Below the pieces are notes generated by a model. The model did not search any database. It worked only from the letters and a program-made list of their open reading frames with translations, and was not told the origin of the DNA. Source: Rhodospirillaceae bacterium CCH5-H10 (lineage in GTDB: Bacteria; Pseudomonadota; Alphaproteobacteria; Reyranellales; Reyranellaceae). From it: a stretch of DNA of 6,470 nucleotides. This document shows positions 1-5,162 of the stretch, piece after piece. Location of the stretch: assembly GCA_001557035.1 (NCBI GenBank), contig LSKJ01000563.1:1-6470 (forward strand). Direction: 5' to 3'. How positions within the stretch are numbered: position 1 is the stretch's first letter; every line of letters starts with the position of its first letter. Made by a program: the position numbers and the translations under genes.

Positions 1-317
1 ACGTCGGCGAGCCCGACTATCTCGGCCTGAAGCTCGCGCCGTCGGTCGACATCAAGACGCCGCGCCTGGCCGATGCGCCGTGGGCGATGGAATGCAAGAC
101 CTGGCAGGTCATCAACGTGAAGGACGACCGCCAGCTGGTGATCGGCGAGGGACTGCGCTTCCACATCCGCGACGAGCTGTGGGACGACAAGGCCAAGCGC
201 GTCCATATGGACAAGTACCGTCCGGTCGGCCGCATGTTCGCCGACCGCTATTGCCGCACCAACGACCGCATGGAGTTCCCGGCCGCGCCGGTCGTGAAGG
301 CCGCGGCGGCCGAATGA
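1..317 (+). CDS. Flavin reductase-like, FMN-binding split-barrel protein (3' end only)
   Basis: The reading frame is open from the left edge (first full codon at base 3) and ends at TGA 315-317, giving the last 104 residues. The visible part matches the C-terminal half of the flavin reductase-like domain (DIM6/NTAB group): a PRLADAP segment followed by an 'ECK...V' strand, then LVIGEGLRFHIRDEL, which corresponds to the family's 'LVIGEV..IHIRDE' strand, then YRPVGRMFADRYCRT, corresponding to the 'L.P.GRLGG..Y' segment. Family members bind FMN and are NAD(P)H:flavin oxidoreductases or reductase partners of two-component monooxygenases. The N-terminal half, with much of the flavin site, lies outside the window, so the substrate cannot be stated. 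The tail is Ala-rich (VVKAAAAE). It converges on the racemase-like gene at 399-1061. Confidence 0.8.
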   Translation, partial: VGEPDYLGLKLAPSVDIKTPRLADAPWAMECKTWQVINVKDDRQLVIGEGLRFHIRDELWDDKAKRVHMDKYRPVGRMFADRYCRTNDRMEFPAAPVVKAAAAE

Positions 318-334
318 CGGGCCGCGCCCCTTAA

Positions 335-391
335 CCCGAGCAGTTGCGAGGGATCGTCTGATTTCGGAAGGATCCCTCGCTTACGCTCGGG
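335..391. repeat. Long imperfect palindrome, REP-like intergenic element
   Basis: The outer arms cccgagc (335-341) and gctcggg (385-391) are exact reverse complements. The inner arms gcgagggatc (346-355) and gatccctcgc (371-380) are also exact reverse complements. The arms are separated by a 4x4 internal mismatch (agtt/ttac), with a 15-nt loop at 356-370. The element lies between two convergent genes, so its RNA could fold on either strand and act as a bidirectional terminator or transcript-end stabiliser, although there is no U-run after the stem. On the - strand the start reads gtcatcccgagcgtaagcga, a motif I recognise as recurring between genes in many environmental bacterial genomes. That makes a dispersed REP-type element likely, but only one copy is in this window. 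Confidence 0.7.
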
Positions 392-398
392 ATGACAA

Positions 399-1061
399 TT
401 ACGACCAGTTCAGCCGGGAGCGCCCGATCGCCATCGAGACGGCGGCCTGGCTGGGCTCGACCACCGGCAGGCCGACATGGCGCTGCAGGCGGTCGCGGTA
501 GCGCGCCATGCCGGCGCAGCCCATGACCAGCACGTCGGCGCCGTCCTCGTCGCGCAGTTCGGCGGCGACCTCGGCCATGCGGCTGAAGGTGCGCGCCTCG
601 TCGGCGAGTTCGACGACGCCTAGACCGATCGCGCGGTCGCCAGCCATGCGGTCGTTGAGGCCCATCTGCCCCACATAGCGCAGATGGCGCGGGATCGACT
701 TCCGCAGGATCGAGATGACGCCAAAGCGCTGCCCCAGGGTGAGGGCGGTGAAGATGCCGCACTCCGCGATACCGAGGACCGGCTTGGTCGTCAGTTCGCG
801 TGCCGCATGCAGGCCCGGATCGGAGTAGCAGGCGATGACGAAAGCGGAGCAGTCGTTGTCGCGTTTCTTCACCATGGCGCCGATGAGCGGGACGACCTGC
901 TCGACATGACCCTGGTTTTCGATGCCGGGTGGACCTTCCGGCAGGGTGACGCATTCGATGGACGGCCCGCCGGCGATGCGCAGCGGTTCCATGGCGACGT
1001 CGATGCCGCGCGTGACGGCTTCGGTGGAGTTGGGATTGATGACGAGGATGCGGTCGGACAT
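399..1061 (-). CDS. Asp/Glu/hydantoin racemase-family protein
   Basis: This 220-residue cytosolic protein has the usual family length (about 215-250). It begins with the characteristic RILVINPNST strand-loop (residues 4-13). It has both family catalytic cysteines: Cys78 in FVIACYSDPGL and Cys182 in VLVMGCAGMA. The intervening segment PVLGIAECGIFTALTLGQRFGVIS (94-117) also matches hydantoin/aspartate-glutamate racemases. These enzymes invert a chiral carbon without cofactor, using two Cys as paired acid and base. The sequence resembles the hydantoin racemase (HyuE) branch more than glutamate racemase MurI. The true substrate could be a hydantoin, a free amino acid or, less likely, a maleate/malonate-type compound. 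ATG 1059-1061 is the family-consistent start, although a short hairpin sits directly upstream and no clear Shine-Dalgarno is seen. The gene is divergent from the ABC transporter operon, suggesting a shared substrate. Confidence 0.85.
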   Translation of the reverse strand: MSDRILVINPNSTEAVTRGIDVAMEPLRIAGGPSIECVTLPEGPPGIENQGHVEQVVPLIGAMVKKRDNDCSAFVIACYSDPGLHAARELTTKPVLGIAECGIFTALTLGQRFGVISILRKSIPRHLRYVGQMGLNDRMAGDRAIGLGVVELADEARTFSRMAEVAAELRDEDGADVLVMGCAGMARYRDRLQRHVGLPVVEPSQAAVSMAIGRSRLNWS

Positions 1062-1077
1062 GGGCCAAGGATGGCCC
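1062..1077 (-). promoter_or_regulatory. Inverted repeat abutting the racemase start codon
   Basis: gggcca (1062-1067) and tggccc (1072-1077) are perfect 6-bp inverted arms around a 4-nt spacer (agga). They end exactly at the base before the racemase ATG. In the racemase mRNA this hairpin would occupy the place where a ribosome binding site is expected. It could damp translation or be an operator. It could also be a chance product of GC-rich sequence. Confidence 0.35.
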
Positions 1078-1082
1078 CTAAA

Positions 1083-1111
1083 TTGCTATTCAACAATGCC
1101 TGATCTAACGT
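1083..1111 (+). promoter_or_regulatory. Possible promoter of the ABC transporter operon
   Basis: TTGCTA (1083-1088) and TAACGT (1106-1111) are separated by exactly 17 bp and match the sigma-70 hexamers at 4/6 and 3/6. They lie in the only A+T-richer stretch of the 87-bp divergent region, upstream of the binding-protein gene. The match is weak, and alphaproteobacterial promoters often depart from this consensus. A candidate Shine-Dalgarno, GGAAGGA (1132-1138), sits 10 nt before ATG 1149. Confidence 0.22.
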
Positions 1112-1148
1112 CGCCGCCTGGGGATTTCATGGGAAGGAACGCACTGCA

Positions 1149-1997
1149 ATGATTAATCGCCGTTTTGCCGCGATCGCCATCGCGGCTCTCATGTGTGCGA
1201 GCCCCGCGCTCGCCCAGGACAAGAAGCCGCCGCTGCGTACCGGCGTCGACGGCACCTTTGCGCCGCATGCCATGCCGAAGCTGGGCGGCGGCGTCGAAGG
1301 CTTCCAGATCGACGTCTTCACCGAAGCCGCCAAGCGAATGAAGCGCGACATCACCATCGATGCCGTGAGCTTCTCGACGCTGATTCCGGGCATGCAGTCG
1401 GGCCGCTACGACTTCATCGCGGCGCCGACCACGGTCACCAAGGAGCGTGCCGAGAACATGCTGTTCACGGCGGGCTACCTGTGGACCGCCTTCCAGTTCG
1501 GCATCAAGAAGGGCAGCGCGCCGATCAAGAGCTGGGCCGACCTCAAGGGCAAGGCCGTGGCCGTCAACAAGGGCACGCCCTACGAGACGCTCGCCAAGAA
1601 GATGGGCGAGGAGCACGGCTTCACCGTGCAGGTCTATGACACGCAGCCCGACGCGACGCAGGCCGTGCTCTCGGGCCGCGCCTACGCCACGCTCGGCGGC
1701 AACACCACGATCGTCTATGCCGCGTCCAAGAACCCGCAGTTCATCGCCGATCTCGAGTTGGCCGAAACGCGCGCCCATTGGGCGGCGCCCGTGCCCAAGG
1801 ACAATCCCAAGCTTCGCGCCGAGTTGCAGGATGCGCTCGACTGCATGAAGAAGGACGGCACGATGGCCAAGTTCTACGAGAAGTGGTTCAACAAGAAGCC
1901 GGCGGCCGACGATCTCGCGGTGGTGGTCACGCCGGGTTACGGCGTGCCGGGCATGCCGGGTTACGATCCGACGCCGCATGAACTGAAGTGTAACTGA
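1149..1997 (+). CDS. ABC transporter periplasmic substrate-binding protein, family 3 (polar amino acid type)
   Basis: This 282-residue secreted protein has a Sec signal peptide: RR at 4-5, a hydrophobic core, and likely cleavage after ALA22 before QDKKP. The mature part follows the GlnH/HisJ fold. VDGTFAPHAM is the first ligand loop. GFQIDVFTEAAKRM (51-64) is the family 'GF.vDl' helix. AAPTTVTKER (91-100) carries Arg100, equivalent to the Arg that grips the ligand carboxylate. The second lobe has LKGKAVAVNKGTPYETLA (132-149) and a C-terminal FYEKWF. The segment SGRAYATLGGNTTIVYA aligns with GlnH GRADAVLHDTPNILY, so the conserved Asp binding the alpha-amino group is Gly184 (with Asn185 next). 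This suggests an atypical ligand. A Gly/Pro-rich tail (263-282) ends in Cys281. Cys232 is the only other mature Cys, so a disulfide is possible. The gene is first in an operon with the ATPase and permeases. Confidence 0.92.
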   Translation: MINRRFAAIAIAALMCASPALAQDKKPPLRTGVDGTFAPHAMPKLGGGVEGFQIDVFTEAAKRMKRDITIDAVSFSTLIPGMQSGRYDFIAAPTTVTKERAENMLFTAGYLWTAFQFGIKKGSAPIKSWADLKGKAVAVNKGTPYETLAKKMGEEHGFTVQVYDTQPDATQAVLSGRAYATLGGNTTIVYAASKNPQFIADLELAETRAHWAAPVPKDNPKLRAELQDALDCMKKDGTMAKFYEKWFNKKPAADDLAVVVTPGYGVPGMPGYDPTPHELKCN

Positions 1998-2006
1998 CCT
2001 CATCGG

Positions 2007-2759
2007 ATGGCTTTGCCCACTTCGTCAGCGATCGTCGACGCGCGCGCGATCCACAAGCATTTCGGCACCCTTCACGTTCTGAAGGGTGTCGATCTGAAAG
2101 TGAACGAGCGTGAGCTGGTCTTCGTCATCGGCCCGTCGGGCTCGGGGAAGTCGACGCTGCTGCGCTGCCTCAACCGGCTGGAGGAGCCGTCCTCCGGCTC
2201 GATCATGGTCGACGGCATCGACATGCTCGACGCGCGCACCAACATCAACCATGCCCGCCGCCGCATCGGCATGGTGTTCCAGTCCTTCAATCTCTACCCG
2301 CACATGACGGCACTGGGGAACGTCACGCTGGCGCTGCGCAAGGTGGCGGGCAAGAGCCGGGCGGAAGCCGAGGCGCTCGGCCACGCGGCCCTGAAGCGGG
2401 TCGGCCTGGCCGACCGCGCCGACCATACGCCGGGGCAACTCTCGGGCGGCCAGCAACAGCGCGTGGCCATCGCCCGTTCGATCGCCCTGGAGCCGCGCGT
2501 GATGCTGTTCGACGAGCCGACCAGCGCGCTCGATCCCGAACTCGTCGGCTCGGTGCTCGAGGTCATGCGCGACCTGCGCGAGAGCGGCATGACCATGATC
2601 GTCGTGAGCCACGAGATGGGCTTCGCGCGCAACGCCGCCGACCGGGTCGTGTTCATGGACGACGGGCTGATCGTGGAGCAGGGGCCGCCGGCCGCCATCT
2701 TCGAGAACCCGGCCCACGAACGCACGCGTGCCTTCATCGGCCAGATCCAGCGGCACTGA
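2007..2759 (+). CDS. Amino-acid-type ABC transporter ATP-binding protein (GlnQ/HisP-like)
   Basis: This is a 250-residue cytoplasmic ATPase of the polar amino acid importer class, at full family length and with every core motif intact. Walker A is GPSGSGKST (42-50). The Q-loop Gln92 lies in VFQSFNLYPH. The signature LSGGQQQ is at 145-151. Walker B is VMLFDEP (165-171, catalytic Glu170), followed by the D-loop SALD and the switch His202 in VVSHEMGF. The end (IFENPAHERTRAFIGQI) is typical of GlnQ/HisP proteins. It should dimerise and drive import through the two downstream permeases. It starts 9 bp after the binding-protein stop and in the same frame (TGA, three codons, ATG). No convincing Shine-Dalgarno is seen, so translation is probably coupled to the upstream gene. 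The assignment is firm. The cargo is not identifiable from this subunit. Confidence 0.95.
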   Translation: MALPTSSAIVDARAIHKHFGTLHVLKGVDLKVNERELVFVIGPSGSGKSTLLRCLNRLEEPSSGSIMVDGIDMLDARTNINHARRRIGMVFQSFNLYPHMTALGNVTLALRKVAGKSRAEAEALGHAALKRVGLADRADHTPGQLSGGQQQRVAIARSIALEPRVMLFDEPTSALDPELVGSVLEVMRDLRESGMTMIVVSHEMGFARNAADRVVFMDDGLIVEQGPPAAIFENPAHERTRAFIGQIQRH

Positions 2760-2771
2760 GGGCCGCACGGC

Positions 2772-3452
2772 ATGAGCGGCTGGGATAAATTCGTCGAAAC
2801 CTTCTTCAATGCGAAGGTGATGGTGAAGTACCTGCCGGACATCCTGTCCGGCGTGGTCGTCACCGTCGAACTCGCGCTCCTGATCGTCGTTACCGGGCTC
2901 GGGGCGGGGCTGGCGCTCGCCTTGTTGCGAGCCCTCGCCATACGCCCGCTCAACTGGCTGATCATCTTCGTCGTCGACCTGTTCCGCTCGCTGCCGCCGC
3001 TGGTCATCATCGTCCTGATGTATTTCGGCTTGCCCTATGCGGGGCCGGCGCCCTCGGGCTTCGTCTCGACCTGGTTGTCCTTGGCCTTCGTGCTGATGGC
3101 CTTCTCCGAGGAGATCTTCTGGGCGGGCATCACCTCCATCCCGAAGGGCCAGTGGGAGGCGTCGCGCTCGACCGGCCTGACCTTCGGCCAGACGCTGTTC
3201 AACGTCGTGCTGCCACAGGCCTTTCGGCTCACCATCCCGCCGCTGACCAACCGCACCATCGCCATCACCAAGGGAACGGCGCTCGGCACCGTCGTGGCCG
3301 TCACCGAGATCCTCGGTCAGGCCAGTTCGGCCATGTCCAATTCCTACAATCCCTCGCCGCTGATGATGGGCGCGGCTGCCTACGTCGTCCTGTTCCTGCC
3401 GGTGGTCGTCGCGGCGCGCTGGATCGAGACCAAGTTCGCGTGGAAGCGATGA
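2772..3452 (+). CDS. Amino-acid-type ABC transporter permease, first subunit
   Basis: This is a 226-residue inner-membrane protein of the HisM/GlnP family. About five hydrophobic spans are visible, including roughly 25-50, 63-88, 98-118 and 198-216. The FRSLPPLV segment (71-78) corresponds to the family 'FRGTPLLVQ' motif. The cytoplasmic EAA loop that docks on the ATPase is clear: EASRSTG (129-135), then LPQAFRLTIPPLTN (147-160). The segment TKGTALGTVVAVTEI matches the family 'KdTSLv.vi...El'. A Shine-Dalgarno-like GAGGG (2758-2762) overlaps the end of the ATPase gene, 9 nt before ATG 2772. It likely pairs with the second permease to form the channel. Its end overlaps the next start by 4 bp. 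Confidence 0.93.
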   Translation: MSGWDKFVETFFNAKVMVKYLPDILSGVVVTVELALLIVVTGLGAGLALALLRALAIRPLNWLIIFVVDLFRSLPPLVIIVLMYFGLPYAGPAPSGFVSTWLSLAFVLMAFSEEIFWAGITSIPKGQWEASRSTGLTFGQTLFNVVLPQAFRLTIPPLTNRTIAITKGTALGTVVAVTEILGQASSAMSNSYNPSPLMMGAAAYVVLFLPVVVAARWIETKFAWKR

Positions 3453-4114
3453 TCGAGGCCTTCTTCAACATCGATATCATGAAGGCAGCCTGGCCGATCG
3501 TGCTGACGGGCCTCTGGAACACGATCTTGCTGTCGCTGATCGTCGTGCCGCTCGGCCTGCTGGGCGGCCTGATCCTGGCGCTGCTCGCCTCGATCAGGCA
3601 TCCGCTGGTGCGTTGGCCGCTGATGGCCTGGGTCGATTTCTTCCGCGCCTTCCCGCCGCTGGTGCTGCTGGTCCTGCTGTTCGCTGGCCTGCCGTTCGCG
3701 GGGCTGGAGCTGGGCGGGTTCGCCTGCGTGGCCATCGCCTTCTTCCTGAACACCGGCTCGTATTACGGCGAGATCTTCCGGGCCGGCATTGATTCCGTTC
3801 CGGCCGGCCAGGTCGAGGCGGCGCGCTCGACCGGCCTCAGCCGTATGCAGGCCATGCGCTACGTCGTGCTGCCCCAGGCGGTGCGCAACGTGATGCCCGA
3901 CCTGCTGTCCAACACGCTGGAGGTGGTCAAGCTCACCTCGTTGGGCTCGGTCGTCGCTGTGCCCGAGCTGCTCTACGAGGCACGCCAGGCCCAGAGCATC
4001 ACCTACAACCCCACGCCGATCGTCATGGCCGCGGTGATCTATTTCCTTCTGCTGTGGCCGCTCGTGCGCTTGCTGAGCCGGCTCGAGAACCGCGCGCTGG
4101 CCAGCCGCCGCTGA
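3449..4114 (+). CDS. Amino-acid-type ABC transporter permease, second subunit
   Basis: This is a 221-residue inner-membrane permease paralogous to its upstream neighbour. Both begin with an aromatic FFN-containing helix, and both carry the same RSTGL core in the EAA loop. Here the loop reads EAARSTG (123-129), then LPQAVRNVMPDLLSN (141-155). FRAFPPLV (65-72) is the 'FRGTP' equivalent. Hydrophobic spans lie near 15-48, 68-88, 90-103 and 190-210. The reading frame is open much further upstream inside the first permease, but the start at ATG 3449 is clear. It forms an ATGA overlap with the preceding stop, the product has family length, and its N-terminus resembles the paralogue. The overlap implies translational coupling and roughly equal expression. 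The gene ends 9 bp from the convergent MliC gene. Confidence 0.93.
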   Translation: MIEAFFNIDIMKAAWPIVLTGLWNTILLSLIVVPLGLLGGLILALLASIRHPLVRWPLMAWVDFFRAFPPLVLLVLLFAGLPFAGLELGGFACVAIAFFLNTGSYYGEIFRAGIDSVPAGQVEAARSTGLSRMQAMRYVVLPQAVRNVMPDLLSNTLEVVKLTSLGSVVAVPELLYEARQAQSITYNPTPIVMAAVIYFLLLWPLVRLLSRLENRALASRR

Positions 4115-4123
4115 GGCTCTGGC

Positions 4124-4513
4124 TCACCGCTTGATGACGCAGTCGCGGTAGGTGATCGTCTGGTTGGCGCCTTCCTCGATGAAGGCCGTGTCGCCCTTGC
4201 TCCAGAAGACGAAAGTGCCACTCGAATCGGCGTAGCGTGTGCCGGACGCGGAGAGCGTCTGGGGCAGGCTGAACTTGCGGCCGTCGCTGAGTTGCACCAC
4301 GACGCGTCCGCCCGGGACGGGGCGGCCATCCGGGGCGACGCTCGACTTTCCGTCATAATAGTCGGCCACGACCGTCTTGTTCTGCTGGCACTGGTACCGG
4401 ACGGTGGACATCGGCGCGTCGGGTGGTGGCACCTTGAGCGCAGGACCGTCGCTGCAGGCGACGACAGAGGCGATCGGCAGCAACATGGCGCCCAGGGTGA
4501 GGGAGCGGGTCAT
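4124..4513 (-). CDS. MliC-family lysozyme inhibitor lipoprotein
   Basis: This 129-residue lipoprotein has a signal peptide ending in the lipobox VVAC, with Cys20 as the lipidation site. A short proline-rich linker follows, then the MliC domain. Diagnostic features are RYQC (Cys42) and YRDC (Cys125), the usual disulfide pair, the loop SASGTRY (88-94), and FWSKGDTAF (103-111) with Lys106. In characterised MliC proteins the Ser of the SxSG loop and the Lys of the 'WsKG' strand plug the lysozyme active site. Both are present, so this copy looks functional. Members sit in the outer-membrane/periplasmic space and protect peptidoglycan from C-type lysozyme. The frame continues upstream to a TTG at 4597, but the lipobox and a GGAG 8 nt before ATG 4513 fix the start here. 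It lies 80 bp downstream of the XRE gene on the same strand. Confidence 0.85.
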   Translation of the reverse strand: MTRSLTLGAMLLPIASVVACSDGPALKVPPPDAPMSTVRYQCQQNKTVVADYYDGKSSVAPDGRPVPGGRVVVQLSDGRKFSLPQTLSASGTRYADSSGTFVFWSKGDTAFIEEGANQTITYRDCVIKR

Positions 4514-4521
4514 GATCGGAT

Positions 4522-4525
4522 CTCC
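4522..4525 (-). promoter_or_regulatory. Shine-Dalgarno of the MliC gene
   Basis: GGAG on the - strand lies 8 nt before ATG 4513. Together with the signal peptide that begins there, it decides the start against the longer frame. Confidence 0.6.
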
Positions 4526-4534
4526 AGCCGGAAG

Positions 4535-4586
4535 CGGAAAGAGGCGGCAAGGCTTCGGCAACGCCGCCAAAGGCCGGATGTTTCCG
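4535..4586 (-). terminator. Nested inverted repeats between the XRE and MliC genes
   Basis: An outer pair, cggaaa (4535-4540) and tttccg (4581-4586), encloses an inner pair, ggcggc (4543-4548) and gccgcc (4563-4568). All arms are perfect. Read on the - strand just after the XRE stop, the inner GC stem is followed by TCTTTCC, a weak U-rich run. This may be a leaky terminator or attenuator that separates XRE from MliC transcription, or processed-end structure. No strong T-tract is present, so the call is tentative. Confidence 0.35.
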
Positions 4587-4593
4587 TCGCCGC

Positions 4594-4995
4594 TCAATCC
4601 CGGGCGAGTGCGATGATCAGCTCGCGCGTCTTTTCCCGCAGGCTCTGGCTGCGGATCTTGTAGTAGGCGCGGACCAGCTCGAGCGTCTCGCGCTTGGTGT
4701 TGAGATCGGTGTCGGCGGACTTCTCCTGAGCCCGCGGACGTCCGGGCTTTCGCTTTGCCGCCACGGCCGTCACGCCCATTCCGTCGAAGAAATGCTCGAC
4801 CGGAACATCGAGGACTTTTGCAAACTCGAAGAGGCGGCTGGAGCTTATGCGGTTGAAGCCGCGCTCGTACTTCTGCACCTGCTGGAAGGTCAGGCCTACG
4901 GCGTTGCCGAGATCGGTCTGACTCATCCCGAGAAGAGCCCGACGCTGCCGAAGTCGATTGCCGACATGAGTATCTACTGGATGAGAGCGCGCCAC
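4594..4995 (-). CDS. XRE-family helix-turn-helix transcriptional regulator
   Basis: This predicted 133-residue cytoplasmic DNA-binding protein belongs to the short XRE group common in Alphaproteobacteria. From the GTG start, residues 11-70 form the Cro/C1 HTH domain (VGNRLRQRRALLGMSQTDLG, then TFQQVQKYERGFNRIS, ending in LDVPVEHFFDG). A basic linker with KRKPGRPR (81-88) resembles a minimal AT-hook. The C-terminal helix (TLELVRAYYKIRSQSLREKT) is the region seen in relatives of this group. GTG 4993-4995 is preferred because a perfect GGAGG lies 5 nt upstream and the protein then starts close to the HTH, as in relatives. An in-frame ATG at 5005-5007 overlaps that GGAGG and lacks its own ribosome site. 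The frame reaches 5118, but that extension looks non-coding. The targets are unknown. Its own divergent region and the Bug gene are the obvious candidates. Confidence 0.85.
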   Translation of the reverse strand: MARSHPVDTHVGNRLRQRRALLGMSQTDLGNAVGLTFQQVQKYERGFNRISSSRLFEFAKVLDVPVEHFFDGMGVTAVAAKRKPGRPRAQEKSADTDLNTKRETLELVRAYYKIRSQSLREKTRELIIALARD

Positions 4996-5000
4996 GAATA

Positions 5001-5005
5001 CCTCC
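5001..5005 (-). promoter_or_regulatory. Strong Shine-Dalgarno that sets a GTG start for the XRE gene
   Basis: Perfect GGAGG on the - strand, 5 nt before GTG 4995. It includes the G of the alternative ATG at 5005-5007, so that ATG can hardly be the main start. Confidence 0.6.
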
Positions 5006-5066
5006 ATTGCATAGATAACATATCGCAGTACCGTCTTACACGCACCTTTCGAATGGTTATGGACGG

Positions 5067-5095
5067 CGATCGATCGTTCAATTCGTTGTGCACAA
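5067..5095. promoter_or_regulatory. Two perfect 10-bp palindromes in the XRE/Bug divergent region
   Basis: The 203-bp region 4996-5198 contains no gene. Within it cgatcgatcg (5067-5076) and ttgtgcacaa (5086-5095) are each perfectly self-complementary, with centres 19 bp apart, about two helical turns. They lie between the divergent XRE and Bug genes, where an operator for an HTH dimer would be expected. An A+T-rich island at about 5008-5038 probably holds the XRE -10 region, but I found no convincing -35. The two palindromes differ in sequence, so they need not bind the same protein. Confidence 0.35.
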
Positions 5096-5133
5096 GCCGA
5101 AGTTCGCTGGTCGGACACACCTCAATGCTGCGG

Positions 5134-5162
5134 TTGCCTCGCAGGTGCGGGCTTCATAGGCT
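5134..5162 (+). promoter_or_regulatory. Possible promoter of the Bug binding-protein gene
   Basis: TTGCCT (5134-5139) and TAGGCT (5157-5162) are spaced by exactly 17 bp and match the sigma-70 hexamers at 4/6 and 3/6. Transcription would start near 5169, leaving a leader of about 30 nt. A 5-bp hairpin, ggcgg (5170-5174) with ccgcc (5181-5185), would form at the very 5' end of that leader, just before the Shine-Dalgarno GGGAGGA (5189-5195). Confidence 0.3.

Noticed and set aside
331..1068. Second - strand frame over the racemase, ending in a VIPSVSEGS-like peptide
   Set aside because: Its start is 7 bases upstream in another frame, its composition is Arg/His-rich, and its C-terminus is only the translation of the palindromic element.
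1086..2003. Long antisense open frame (305 codons) opposite the ABC binding protein
   Set aside because: It is rich in Arg, His, Gly and Leu with no domain, and it mirrors a clearly real gene. It is a GC-driven shadow.
2025..2768. Long antisense open frame opposite the ATPase gene
   Set aside because: Arg/His/Ala-rich translation with no recognisable motif, fully inside a confirmed gene.
3152..3448. Upstream extension of the second permease frame
   Set aside because: It lies inside the first permease in a different frame and encodes no membrane segment. The ATGA start at 3449 is clear.
3158..3841. Repeated DNA segment gcgctcgaccggcct in both permeases
   Set aside because: It encodes the shared RSTGL part of the EAA loop in two paralogous genes, so it reflects homology and not a separate repeat element.
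4112..4126. TGAG...CTCA inverted repeat spanning both stop codons of the convergent permease and MliC genes
   Set aside because: The arms are only 4 bp and mostly consist of the two TGA stops themselves. It is too short to be a terminator.
4514..4597. N-terminal extension of the MliC gene to a TTG
   Set aside because: It would put 28 residues before a good lipoprotein signal peptide, and the GGAG supports ATG 4513.
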